Below are positions 54,218-62,784 of a stretch of DNA of 64,000 nucleotides, piece by piece; position 1 is the stretch's first letter; every line of letters starts with the position of its first letter. This DNA is from Candidatus Saccharibacteria bacterium UBA2018 (GTDB lineage: Bacteria; Patescibacteriota; Saccharimonadia; Saccharimonadales; Saccharimonadaceae). The stretch lies in assembly GCA_002335175.1 (NCBI GenBank), contig DDCA01000001.1, forward strand, positions 248,001 through 312,000. Direction: 5' to 3'. The position numbers and the translations under genes were made by a program. Below the pieces are notes generated by a model. The model was given only the letters and a program-made list of their open reading frames with translations, ran no database searches and was not told the DNA's origin.

Positions 54218-55213
54218 TTATATCGTAGGTACGTCTGACAGCGTACTGTCGAGGCTTTGGTTGAGAGAGCTTGATTCGGTATTTATAGCATCCAGCTTTG
54301 CCAGGAGCGATTTATATGTTGCAACGTCGCTTTCAATATCCTGTCGAACGGCATTTAACCGGTCGCTCTCTTGGACAAGTTCGGCGCGGGCGGCTTCAAA
54401 TTCGGATTGCGTGGTAAACCCGCCCGTGCGTTGTGCCCGCTGGTTGAATGCCCTAACTTCAGCACTTAACCGATTAATATCGGCATTGTAGTCCCGGGTT
54501 GCGCTATTAATACGAGAAGCCAGCAGTTCAATTTGATCGACTAAATTATCAGCTTCCTCCGATAAGTTATCAAATACTCTCTCCACCTTGGTATGGAGCG
54601 AGACAATGGCCGTACGGTCTTTGAAGAATTGTCCGTAATATTCCTCAAGCTCCGGGCTCAGCGAACCGTACTCCGTACCGATAATCGAATGAAGCTCGTT
54701 TATTGACTCACCAGGTTCGGTTTTCTCGTAGTATTTCATCCTTACCTGCAAGTCGCTATCAGAAATCTTCTTGTACTCGGCTTCGAGTAGCGGCTTTAGC
54801 CGGTTTTTTTCAGAATCCGGCAGTCGCTCATATACGGCATGCAGCAATTCATGGGCTGCCGTAACTACCTTTATTCCTTCAAGACGCTCGTCTGTAACGT
54901 CAAAAATGTAAATACGCCCTGCGCTATAACACCCGAGAATCGGGCTATCGGCTTCTTTTCGCTGGCAATGTTGATTGAACTGTTTGCTCAGCTCAATCTT
55001 CGGGTGGGAAGCGTAAAAAGTAAACATGGCCGGATCCGTCAGTTCGGCATCTTTAGCTATTTCCTCAACCGCCGGCGTTGGCGAGTACTGGTAGTAACTG
55101 ACGCTATCAAGTATCTGCTGGCGCTGTATCCAGCCAATGGACATTACGGCGGTTAGGGATAGTAGGATCGTCCAGCTGATCCAGCCTCGTTTTCTAGTCC
55201 TCGTGGGTGACAT
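54218..55213 (-). CDS. Membrane-anchored HELLH zincin with coiled coil
   Basis: The 331-residue protein has a basic N-terminus, a membrane helix at about 10-29 and an outer domain. That domain contains H121-E122-x-x-H125 in TAAHELLHAVYERL, a zinc-metallopeptidase-like motif. Two cysteines (HCQRKE and ILGCY) may form a disulfide. A long coiled coil fills residues 195-320 (DNLVDQIELLASRINSATRDYNADINRLSAEVRAFNQR). No family is known to me. The gene overlaps the 3' end of clpC by 20 nt, so it is probably translated from the same message. Confidence 0.75.
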   Translation of the reverse strand: MSPTRTRKRGWISWTILLSLTAVMSIGWIQRQQILDSVSYYQYSPTPAVEEIAKDAELTDPAMFTFYASHPKIELSKQFNQHCQRKEADSPILGCYSAGRIYIFDVTDERLEGIKVVTAAHELLHAVYERLPDSEKNRLKPLLEAEYKKISDSDLQVRMKYYEKTEPGESINELHSIIGTEYGSLSPELEEYYGQFFKDRTAIVSLHTKVERVFDNLSEEADNLVDQIELLASRINSATRDYNADINRLSAEVRAFNQRAQRTGGFTTQSEFEAARAELVQESDRLNAVRQDIESDVATYKSLLAKLDAINTESSSLNQSLDSTLSDVPTI

Positions 55214-57668
55214 TGAGGTTGATAGCGCCTTTCGCCGCTCGGGCAGTCAACACCATACCCTTTTGGTACTCACCCGATAGTATCCCGTCAGCAATCGGCT
55301 GTTCGAGTTCTGTCGCCAGTGCTCGCCTGAGCGGGCGGGCGCCAAACTTCTCGTCATAGCCTTTTGAGATAACATGCCGCCGTGCACTCGGCGTGATTAC
55401 CAAATGAATGCCTTGGTGAATCAGCCGCTCATTCAATTCATCGGCCAGCAAGTTGAAAATCTTGGTTATTTCACGGTTGGTCAGGGCCCTGAACGTAACG
55501 ATTGCATCAAACCGGTTAATAAGCTCCGGACGCATAAGCTTATTCAGTTCTTTCATGGCAAGCTGCTGGTTCGATGCGTGTTCCTCGTCGAGGGCTTTGG
55601 TATCCGACTTAGTTTCGGCGCGGAATCCGAGCGAGGATTCCTTTTGCATAGCGTCGGCTCCAACATTACTCGTCAAAATAACAATCGTGTTACTAAAGTC
55701 AACTTGCCGCCCCTTCCCATCTGTCAGCGTACCATCTTCAAGAAGCTGCAGCAGCAGCTGGAAGACGTCTGGGTGAGCCTTCTCGATTTCGTCAAACAAT
55801 ACAACACTGTATGGCTGACGCCGAATTCTGTCAGTCAGCTGGTTACCGTCGTCATACCCGACATACCCGGCGGGTGCGCCCAGCAGCCGGGCCGTAGTAT
55901 GCCGCTCACCAAACTCACTCATATCAATTTTTATCAGTGAATTCTCGCTCCCAAAGACTTCACGGGCAAGAATTCGGGCAAGTTCGGTTTTCCCGACCCC
56001 GGTCGGTCCCATAAAGACAAATGATCCTATCGGACGTTTTCGTGAAGAAACCCCGCTTCGCGATCGCCGGACGGCCCGGGCCACCTTTTCGACGGCCTCC
56101 TGCTGGCCGACAATATACTTCGCAAGATGCTTTTCCAATGAACCCAGTAATTTGGCTTCTGATTTCTGTACGCGCTTGACCGGAATACCGGTCATAACTG
56201 AAATAGCGTGCGCAACATCATCTTCTTTTAGCGTAACAGGCGTCTTACGCTCACTTTTTTCTTTCAGTTCTTCAAGTTTTTGGCTTATCTGGCTGCTTCG
56301 CGTTTTGTAGAGCGCCGCTCTCTCATAATCTTCACCGGCAACGGCTTCGTCCATTTTCTCGTTCAGATTTTTGAGCTGCCTTGTATAATCCCGCAGCTTG
56401 CTTGGCCGGGCGGTCTGCCTTACCCGAGTCAAAGCGGCTGCCTCGTCAATCACATCAATTGCTTTGTCGGGCATATATCGCTCGCTCACGTAGCGGTCGG
56501 CGAGGTATACGGCCGTATCAATTACCTCGTCACTAATTTTTACCCCGTGGTGTTTCTCGTAATAGGTCTTAAGGCCTCTAATGATTGAAACCGTGTCCTT
56601 GTACGACGGCTCTGGTACGACTATCGTTTGGAATCGCCGCTCTAACGCGCTGTCTTTTTCGATGTGCTTGCGGTATTCATCCATTGTAGTTGCCCCTATC
56701 ATGTGGAGCTCTCCGCGCGCCAAAGCTGGTTTTAGCATGTTGGCTGCGTCAAGTGCGCCTTCTGCTGCTCCGGCACCAACAAGAAGGTGTAGCTCATCAA
56801 TGAATACGATTGTATTTTTCGAATCGGTTAGCTCGCCGACAACTTTCTTGAGCCGTTCTTCGAATTCGCCGCGGTATTTCGTTCCGGCAATCATTGCCGC
56901 AAGATCCAGCTGCACTACCCGTTTGTCGAGTAAGTGGTCCGGCACATCTTCGCGCGCTATTCGCTGCGCTAGGCCTTCAACGATAGCCGTTTTACCGACA
57001 CCGGGCTCCCCAATAAGTACCGGGTTATTCTTTGTCCGCCTTGATAATATCGTAATCAGCCGCTCTTGTTGCTGGTCACGCCCAATAACTGGGTCGAGCA
57101 GGCCGTCACGGGCGCGTGCGGTCAAATCTGTCCCGAATGTATCAATTGCACCGCCTCGCTTTTGCTTACGTGGCGTCGTGGTGGTTGAAGCTTCACTATC
57201 ATGGTACGCATTGTGCTGGCGGTCAAAGAAATCTTCCAGCTCACCACGAAGCTCCGATAGATCGACGTTCAAATCACGTAAAAGCGTCGTCGCCCGGGCA
57301 CTCTTTTGGCTAATAATACTGTAGAGAATGTGTTCGGTACCTAAATAATCCTGATGGAATTCTTGGGCGACATCCCATCCCATTTTTAGGGTTAATTTCG
57401 CAGTTTCACTAAGACCAAGTGCTCCAGTGCTGATGACGATATTGCGTGGAGCAAGGTTCAGGGCCATTTCAGCCCGCTCAAGCGTGACATGCGCGTCGGC
57501 AAGCAATTTCGCCCCGACTGACGACCCTTGGGCCAATACGCCTAAGAGCAAATGTTCGGTACCGATATAAGCGCTTCCATACCCGCGCGCGATGGCGTTG
57601 GCGTGCTGCAAGCTTGTCTTGGCGTTATCAGTTAGCCGTGAGACAAATTCTGCGAAATCGTCAGCCAT
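55194..57668 (-). CDS. clpC: ATP-dependent Clp protease ATPase subunit ClpC
   Basis: ClpC unfolds substrates for ClpP. The 824-residue protein has a double Clp-N domain (residues 1-145), AAA1 ([18 protein letters not shown] and [34 protein letters not shown]), a UVR-type middle coil and AAA2 ([38 protein letters not shown]). It keeps a C-terminal D2-small domain. A perfect CIRCE and a leader with a 12-codon frame lie upstream. AGGAGG precedes the ATG at a long 14-nt spacing. It overlaps the zincin gene. Confidence 0.96.
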   Translation of the reverse strand: MADDFAEFVSRLTDNAKTSLQHANAIARGYGSAYIGTEHLLLGVLAQGSSVGAKLLADAHVTLERAEMALNLAPRNIVISTGALGLSETAKLTLKMGWDVAQEFHQDYLGTEHILYSIISQKSARATTLLRDLNVDLSELRGELEDFFDRQHNAYHDSEASTTTTPRKQKRGGAIDTFGTDLTARARDGLLDPVIGRDQQQERLITILSRRTKNNPVLIGEPGVGKTAIVEGLAQRIAREDVPDHLLDKRVVQLDLAAMIAGTKYRGEFEERLKKVVGELTDSKNTIVFIDELHLLVGAGAAEGALDAANMLKPALARGELHMIGATTMDEYRKHIEKDSALERRFQTIVVPEPSYKDTVSIIRGLKTYYEKHHGVKISDEVIDTAVYLADRYVSERYMPDKAIDVIDEAAALTRVRQTARPSKLRDYTRQLKNLNEKMDEAVAGEDYERAALYKTRSSQISQKLEELKEKSERKTPVTLKEDDVAHAISVMTGIPVKRVQKSEAKLLGSLEKHLAKYIVGQQEAVEKVARAVRRSRSGVSSRKRPIGSFVFMGPTGVGKTELARILAREVFGSENSLIKIDMSEFGERHTTARLLGAPAGYVGYDDGNQLTDRIRRQPYSVVLFDEIEKAHPDVFQLLLQLLEDGTLTDGKGRQVDFSNTIVILTSNVGADAMQKESSLGFRAETKSDTKALDEEHASNQQLAMKELNKLMRPELINRFDAIVTFRALTNREITKIFNLLADELNERLIHQGIHLVITPSARRHVISKGYDEKFGARPLRRALATELEQPIADGILSGEYQKGMVLTARAAKGAINLNVTHED

Positions 57669-57687
57669 AGTTCTATTATCATCCTCC

Positions 57688-57726
57688 TTAGTGCCAGGCG
57701 CAAGCGTTTTTCTTATGCCTTTTCAT
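57688..57726 (-). CDS. Possible 12-codon leader peptide before clpC
   Basis: The frame MKRHKKNACAWH starts exactly 6 nt after the clpC -10 box TATACT, at the same distance as other leaderless starts in this window. Its TAA runs into AGGAGG, the ribosome-binding site of clpC. It could couple or attenuate clpC translation. A short frame can also arise by chance, and only the position supports it. Confidence 0.45.
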   Translation of the reverse strand: MKRHKKNACAWH

Positions 57727-57732
57727 ATATCA

Positions 57733-57773
57733 AGTATAGCGAAAAATTAGCACTCGCGTCAAGAGAGTGCTAA
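57733..57773 (-). promoter_or_regulatory. clpC promoter with CIRCE (HrcA) operator
   Basis: The CIRCE element at 57747-57773 is exact: TTAGCACTC, 9 nt (GCGTCAAGA), GAGTGCTAA. On the minus strand the -35 box TTGACG (57757-57762) is inside the CIRCE spacer, and -10 TATACT (57733-57738) follows at 18 bp. The layout is the same as at clpP. Confidence 0.93.
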
Positions 57774-57798
57774 TTTACTTGCTTTTACAGCGTGCGCT

Positions 57799-58920
57799 TT
57801 AGTCTTCCGACTGGTTCAGCGCGTCCAGCAGGCTGTCTTCGATGTTGCGTTTTGGAGCTTTTGGTTCTGCTTTTGGACTTCCAGCAGTCTCGATATCAAG
57901 CTCGTAGCCGGTCAGCCGACTCGCCAGGCGGACATTTTGACCAGCTCGGCCGATTGCGATTGACTGTTGGTCTTCGTTAACAAATACTTTAGCTCGCTTG
58001 GCAACTTCGTCAATTTCGACTTTCACGACTTCTGCAGGTCCCAATGCACTGCGAATGAATTCTTCAGGAGTTTCGCTAAATGGGATAATATCTATTTTCT
58101 CCGCATCGCCGACTTCATTCATGACGGCCTGGACACGTGTACCATGACCACCGACAAATGTCCCGACAGGGTCGACTCCAGGAACGCTTGAGAATACAGC
58201 CAGCTTTGTACGCCGGCCTGCTTCACGGGCAATCGCCTTAATTTCAACGGCTCCGGATTCCATTTCAGGTACTTCTTGGCGGAATAGAAACTCTACGAAC
58301 GCTTCGTTGGCGCGGCTTAAAATCAGCTGCGGACCGCGGTTATCACGTTCGATGTCTTTGATGAATACTTTTATACGCGAACCGATGCTATAAAACTCGC
58401 CCTGAATTTGTTCGCTTTGCGGCAAAATACCGGTTGCTTTCCCAAGTTCCACCCGTACGACACGCGGTTCGACGCGCTGAACCGTACCTGTGACAATCGA
58501 TCCTATCTTGTCTTCGTACTCCTCAAGCACAACTTCCCGCTCGGCCTCACGCAGGCGCTGCAGAACAACCTGCTTTGCCGTCTGAGCGGCTACACGGCCA
58601 AAGCTAGTGACATCGTGCGACTCTTCAACCACATCACCGAGCTTAGCGTTCTTATTCTGTTTCTTAGCTTCTTCCAGGCTGATCTCATGCAGTTCAGAAC
58701 CTACCTCTTCAACGATTTCGCGCCGGACAAACACCTTGGCCGTACCGTCGTTAACATTTAGTTCAGCCCGGACGTCCTGGTCGCGCTCACCGTTGTCGCG
58801 GCGCCAAGCAGCAGCAATGGCTTGCTCGATAACATCCATTACGGTTTCTTCAGGCAAGTTTTTTTCCTCGGCAATCGTGCGGACAGCTAATGTCAGTTGC
58901 TTGATGTTCAGATCTTCCAT
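57799..58920 (-). CDS. nusA: Transcription termination/antitermination factor NusA
   Basis: NusA binds RNA polymerase and nascent RNA at pauses. The 373-residue protein has the N-terminal domain (LAVRTIAEEKNLPEETVMDVIEQAIAAAWRRDNG), an S1 domain (IGSIVTGTVQRVEPRVVRVELGKATGILPQSEQI) and two KH domains (GAVEIKAIAREAGRRTKLAVFS, then SIAIGRAGQNVRLASRLTGYELDIE). A short acidic tail follows. The acidic repeats of E. coli NusA are absent, as in many bacteria. AAGGAG precedes the ATG. The leader contains an attenuator-like hairpin. Confidence 0.96.
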   Translation of the reverse strand: MEDLNIKQLTLAVRTIAEEKNLPEETVMDVIEQAIAAAWRRDNGERDQDVRAELNVNDGTAKVFVRREIVEEVGSELHEISLEEAKKQNKNAKLGDVVEESHDVTSFGRVAAQTAKQVVLQRLREAEREVVLEEYEDKIGSIVTGTVQRVEPRVVRVELGKATGILPQSEQIQGEFYSIGSRIKVFIKDIERDNRGPQLILSRANEAFVEFLFRQEVPEMESGAVEIKAIAREAGRRTKLAVFSSVPGVDPVGTFVGGHGTRVQAVMNEVGDAEKIDIIPFSETPEEFIRSALGPAEVVKVEIDEVAKRAKVFVNEDQQSIAIGRAGQNVRLASRLTGYELDIETAGSPKAEPKAPKRNIEDSLLDALNQSED

Positions 58921-58942
58921 TGTTTTCTTCTCCTTTTCTATG

Positions 58943-58968
58943 AAAAAATCCGACCTCTTTCGGCCGGA
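58943..58968 (-). promoter_or_regulatory. Attenuator-like hairpin in the nusA leader
   Basis: On the minus strand TTCCGGCC and GGTCGGA pair (one G-U) around a 6-nt loop (58949-58968), followed by TTTTTT (58943-58948). It lies between the nusA promoter and its ribosome-binding site, so it could let NusA control its own synthesis by termination. Confidence 0.6.
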
Positions 58969-58982
58969 ATGTACTACCTGTA

Positions 58983-59011
58983 ATTATACGCCGGCCAGCC
59001 GATTATGTAAA
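58983..59011 (-). promoter_or_regulatory. nusA promoter
   Basis: Minus-strand TTTACA (59006-59011), 17-bp spacer, perfect TATAAT (58983-58988). Confidence 0.85.
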
Positions 59012-59081
59012 GTGTGAGCTATTTCACATCATATTTTCGCCAGGATTGCTACGCTAGATATGAAGGAGATAGGGATACTTT

Positions 59082-59591
59082 ATGTTAGCAATTAGGAACC
59101 AACCACTTTTCAAGAACAAACTATTTCTGGGCTTTATTGCCGTTTCTCTTGGATTTTTATCAACGACAGCAATACTTCGTGGATTCGCGCTTTCGAGCCA
59201 AGACCCGCAGACCGGTACATCATCCGGAGAAGTCCTCACCACTGGGGCAGCTGATACAGAAGTACAGGCAAAATCAACGAAAGCAGCCTCATCGTCACGT
59301 TCGTCTAACCAAACTCACGCGGATTACGATACCTCGACTGCAACCGGCTTGGCGTCCATGAGTGCGGCGGCATCGAATAGTCCGGGCGTTGGCTCAACTT
59401 CACAAAGCAGCGGTAGTTCGGCCAGTCAGACCACGCAACCGACGGCAAGCGCAGGTGGCACCGTCGGTGTTTCCGGATCAGCTTCGGGATCGGCATCTGG
59501 ATCTTCTCATAGCACCACACCGGATGACGGTGGCAGTGGCTTGCTCGGCAACTTGTTGAAGGACCTCGGCAACCTGCAGCTGCTCAAATAG
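59082..59591 (+). CDS. Exported Ser/Thr/Gly-rich protein
   Basis: The 169-residue protein has an N-terminal hydrophobic segment (LFLGFIAVSLGFLSTTAILRGFAL) that serves as a signal peptide or anchor. A low-complexity Ser/Thr/Ala/Gly region follows (TSQSSGSSASQTTQPTASAG, then SGSASGSASGSSHS). A short hydrophobic end, GLLGNLLKDLGNLQLLK, may be amphipathic. No family is seen. AAGGAG lies 13 nt before the ATG. It may be a surface stalk or a substrate for glycosylation; that is inference. Confidence 0.7.
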   Translation: MLAIRNQPLFKNKLFLGFIAVSLGFLSTTAILRGFALSSQDPQTGTSSGEVLTTGAADTEVQAKSTKAASSSRSSNQTHADYDTSTATGLASMSAAASNSPGVGSTSQSSGSSASQTTQPTASAGGTVGVSGSASGSASGSSHSTTPDDGGSGLLGNLLKDLGNLQLLK

Positions 59592-59600
59592 CGATAATTT

Positions 59601-60263
59601 TTAGCAGGCGGATAATATGCGTGACATCGCGTCGCGTTCCGGGCGCGTGACCCAAAGACCGTATTTTTTCTTAACCGCAATTTGCCGGCTGACATAGCTG
59701 CAGCGAAATGACTTGTTCGCAGGAAGCCACGATGCGGCATCCGAATCGGATTTCTGTTCGTTAGCCGGGCCGTCAACAGCCAGAAGATTTAGAGGATCGT
59801 TCGCCAGTGCCACACGTTCGCTATAGTCCAGTTGTTGCGCGCCAGTCTGCCAGGCATTGCTCAGAGCGACGACATGGTCAATCTGTACGTCGTCACTTGT
59901 CAATGCCCCGCGTTTAAATTGAATGGTTCTACCGGTATACGGATCGTTCAAAGTACCGGACACTACCTTACAGTCTTGATTGGTGACAACGTTTTTAAGG
60001 TCTCGGCGTAACACGTTGTTCCTAACGTCGCACCCCGTGGCCGTACTCCAACCATCTCCGAATTGCTCGCGGCCGTACCCGGTTTTTGGTGCTCGGCCTT
60101 TGGTCGGCAGTTCGGCCAGCTGCTGACTGGCTTTCACCGATAACTCGGATTGCGAGTCGTCGATAATTGGTGAGCCTGGGAGATCACTGCTGGCGATTGG
60201 TAACGCCGCAATGACGAGCAGAATAACGACTATGGCAAGACGACGCAGACGGTACGGGCTCAT
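59601..60263 (-). CDS. Secreted HNH-type nuclease (GmrSD C-terminal / DUF1524 type)
   Basis: The 220-residue protein has an N-terminal signal sequence (RRLAIVVILLVIAALPIAS). A mature part follows with the HNH-like motif DDVQIDHVVALSNAWQTGA (D129-H130), ANDPLNLLAVDGPANEQKSDSDAASWLP and ending RDAMSRILSAC. This is the pattern of exported HNH endonucleases in many Gram-positive bacteria, which probably degrade external DNA. The frame is open from 60320, but a -10 box TATACT (60272-60277) lies 8 nt before the ATG at 60263. It is divergent from an M1 aminopeptidase. Confidence 0.85.
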   Translation of the reverse strand: MSPYRLRRLAIVVILLVIAALPIASSDLPGSPIIDDSQSELSVKASQQLAELPTKGRAPKTGYGREQFGDGWSTATGCDVRNNVLRRDLKNVVTNQDCKVVSGTLNDPYTGRTIQFKRGALTSDDVQIDHVVALSNAWQTGAQQLDYSERVALANDPLNLLAVDGPANEQKSDSDAASWLPANKSFRCSYVSRQIAVKKKYGLWVTRPERDAMSRILSAC

Positions 60264-60271
60264 GCACCCAT

Positions 60272-60279
60272 AGTATAAT
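60272..60279. promoter_or_regulatory. Overlapping divergent -10 boxes (bidirectional promoter)
   Basis: TATAAT on the plus strand (60274-60279) and TATACT on the minus strand (60272-60277) overlap by 4 bp. The start codons lie 6 nt and 8 nt away on either side, so both mRNAs would be leaderless and made from the same melted DNA. Confidence 0.7.
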
Positions 60280-60285
60280 AGGTAC

Positions 60286-62784
60286 ATGCCTGCCGTCCGC
60301 CGACTTATTACTACGTTCAATCCTTCCCATTACGAACTATCCCTCGATATCGACCGCCCGAAGCGAATGTTTAAGGGCACGGTTAGCATTGACGGCGTAT
60401 CGAGTTATGACCATATCCGCGTTCATGCGAAGGATCTTGTCATAACTAAAACTATCGTCGACGGGCACCTTGCCAGCTTTGCTCCTGATGAGAATGATGA
60501 AATTATCGTACGGTACGATGGATTAAAAGCCGGCCGGCACGTCGTCGTTATTGAGTTTAACGGCCGGATTACCGATCAAATGCATGGTATGTATCCCTGC
60601 TACTTCAGCCATGATGACAAGCCGAAAGAACTCATAGCCACACAATTTGAGAGCCACCATGCCCGTGAAGTGTTCCCGTGTGTTGATGAACCGGAAGCCA
60701 AGGCTACGTTTGACGTCACGCTCACAACCGAGCAAGATGTCACCGTTCTCGGTAATATGCCGGTGAAAACTCAGTCTAATGAGGGCGACAGGCTCGTCAC
60801 AAAGTTTGAAAAAACGCCAAAAATGAGCAGTTACCTGCTGGCATGGGTTTACGGCGAACTTCAAAGCGTGTCGGCCCAAACCAAGGGCGATGTTACTGTA
60901 AATATCTGGGCTACCTCGGCGCAACCGGCCCGGAGTTTAAACTATGCGCTTGATCTTGCCGTTCGCGTAATCGACTTCTTTGATGAATACTTCGGCGTTA
61001 AATATCCACTCCCTAAGTCAGACCACGTGGCACTGCCCGACTTTTCATCAGGCGCCATGGAGAACTGGGGGCTTATTACTTACCGCGAGGTTGCACTATT
61101 GGCAGACCCTGAGACGACGAGCATTGCCGGCAAACGGCGGATTGCCGAAGTTATTGCCCACGAACTCTCCCATCAGTGGTTCGGCAACCTTGTCACAATG
61201 AAGTGGTGGAATAATTTATGGCTTAACGAGAGCTTCGCAACGATGATGGCGTACCTGGCAATAGACAAGCTGCACCCCGAATGGGATTTTTGGTCGGAGT
61301 TTAATGCGTACGATACCGTAATGGCACTACGCCGCGATGCTATCGACGGCGTTCAGCCGGTTCAGGTAGAAGTTAACCATCCCGATGAGATCTCAACCCT
61401 GTTTGATCCGGCCATTGTTTATGCCAAGGGCGCTCAGTTAATGCGAATGCTACAGCGTTATGTTGGCGACGAAGCGTTCCAAAAAGCCCTGGCTGGCTAT
61501 TTTACCCGTTTTGCGTATCAAAATACCGAAGAAACGGACCTTTGGAATTCCATCGCCGAAGCCAGCGGCAAGGATATCCCGGGTCTTATGACAAGCTGGA
61601 TATCCCGCCCCGGTTACCCGGTTGTTCATGTAGACGAGAGCGGGTTGCGACAGGAACAATTCTTTGTCGGTCATCACGCCCAATCGGACCGAGTCTGGCC
61701 CATTCCACTCGATAGTGAGCCAAGTAGCCTTCCAGACATTTTTGACACCCCGACACTAGCGCAACCGATTGCTAAAGCGCGGTTGAATAAGAGTGGCAGC
61801 GGCCATTTCATCACGCATTATGATCCGCCCTTACTAGCCGGGCTGCTCGATTCTATTAAGGATGGGTCTGTCGACGCTACAGGGCGGCTGCAGCTACTCA
61901 ATGAGCAAATCCTGCTTGCCCGGGGAAATGTTATTGAAAGTGCTGCTCTCATTCCGCTGCTTGAGGCTTACAAAGACGAGACCGCCGAAAGCGTCTGGGA
62001 CCTTATCGGTTCCACTGTCGGAGAGCTGAAGAAGTTTGTCGAAGGCGATGACGCCAGTGAAGCGGCACTCAAAAACCTGGCAGGTTCGTTAGCTCGTGCA
62101 CAATATAACCGGCTCGGATGGGACGGCGTCCAGGACGAACCCGAAACAGACACCAAACTGCGCGCTACCATTATAGGGCTGATGGTCTATAGCGAAGATG
62201 CCGACATAATCCGAGAGGCCAAAGCACGTTTTGACGTAAAATCTCTCAGTAGCCTCAACCCCGAGCTACGACCATTAATTATTAGCGCAGTTGTACGTCA
62301 CGCTGACAATTCAGATACCTTCAGCGCTCTCGTCGAACTTCATAAATCCACTTCATCTGCCGAACTAAAGCAAGACATCTGCGCCGGTCTAACGTCTGCC
62401 AAGCGGCCAGAAGAAATAGCCAAGCTGCTTGAAATAATGAAACAGCCGACCATTGTCCGAAGCCAAGACGTAGCCCGCTGGTTCGTCTACCTAATTCGCA
62501 ACCGCTACGCCCGCGAATCCGCCTGGCAATGGATGAAAGACAACTGGAGCTGGATAGTTTCCGTATTTGGCGGCGACAAAAGCTTCGATGACTACCCCCG
62601 CTATTCAGCATCGGGCTTGGTTACGCGGCCTCAGTTGGAGGATTACAAAGCATTTTTCCTTCCGAAAAAAGATATTGTAGCCCTGGCGCGGGTCATATCG
62701 ATGGGTATCAGCGAAATCGAAAGCCGGGTTGAGCTGATCGAGCGTGACGGCCCGAGCGTTCGCAGTGCGTTAGTCAACAAATAA
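60286..62784 (+). CDS. pepN: M1-family aminopeptidase
   Basis: M1 enzymes remove N-terminal residues from peptides in a zinc-dependent way. The 832-residue protein has the exopeptidase motif GAMENWGLITYRE, the zinc motif HELSHQWFGNLVTMKWWNNLWLNESFAT (HExxH-x18-E) and a helical C-terminal ERAP1-like domain. There is no signal peptide, so it is cytosolic. The ATG is 6 nt after TATAAT. Its 3' end overlaps rnhB by 15 nt. The symbol follows function; family members differ in substrate preference. Confidence 0.92.
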   Translation: MPAVRRLITTFNPSHYELSLDIDRPKRMFKGTVSIDGVSSYDHIRVHAKDLVITKTIVDGHLASFAPDENDEIIVRYDGLKAGRHVVVIEFNGRITDQMHGMYPCYFSHDDKPKELIATQFESHHAREVFPCVDEPEAKATFDVTLTTEQDVTVLGNMPVKTQSNEGDRLVTKFEKTPKMSSYLLAWVYGELQSVSAQTKGDVTVNIWATSAQPARSLNYALDLAVRVIDFFDEYFGVKYPLPKSDHVALPDFSSGAMENWGLITYREVALLADPETTSIAGKRRIAEVIAHELSHQWFGNLVTMKWWNNLWLNESFATMMAYLAIDKLHPEWDFWSEFNAYDTVMALRRDAIDGVQPVQVEVNHPDEISTLFDPAIVYAKGAQLMRMLQRYVGDEAFQKALAGYFTRFAYQNTEETDLWNSIAEASGKDIPGLMTSWISRPGYPVVHVDESGLRQEQFFVGHHAQSDRVWPIPLDSEPSSLPDIFDTPTLAQPIAKARLNKSGSGHFITHYDPPLLAGLLDSIKDGSVDATGRLQLLNEQILLARGNVIESAALIPLLEAYKDETAESVWDLIGSTVGELKKFVEGDDASEAALKNLAGSLARAQYNRLGWDGVQDEPETDTKLRATIIGLMVYSEDADIIREAKARFDVKSLSSLNPELRPLIISAVVRHADNSDTFSALVELHKSTSSAELKQDICAGLTSAKRPEEIAKLLEIMKQPTIVRSQDVARWFVYLIRNRYARESAWQWMKDNWSWIVSVFGGDKSFDDYPRYSASGLVTRPQLEDYKAFFLPKKDIVALARVISMGISEIESRVELIERDGPSVRSALVNK

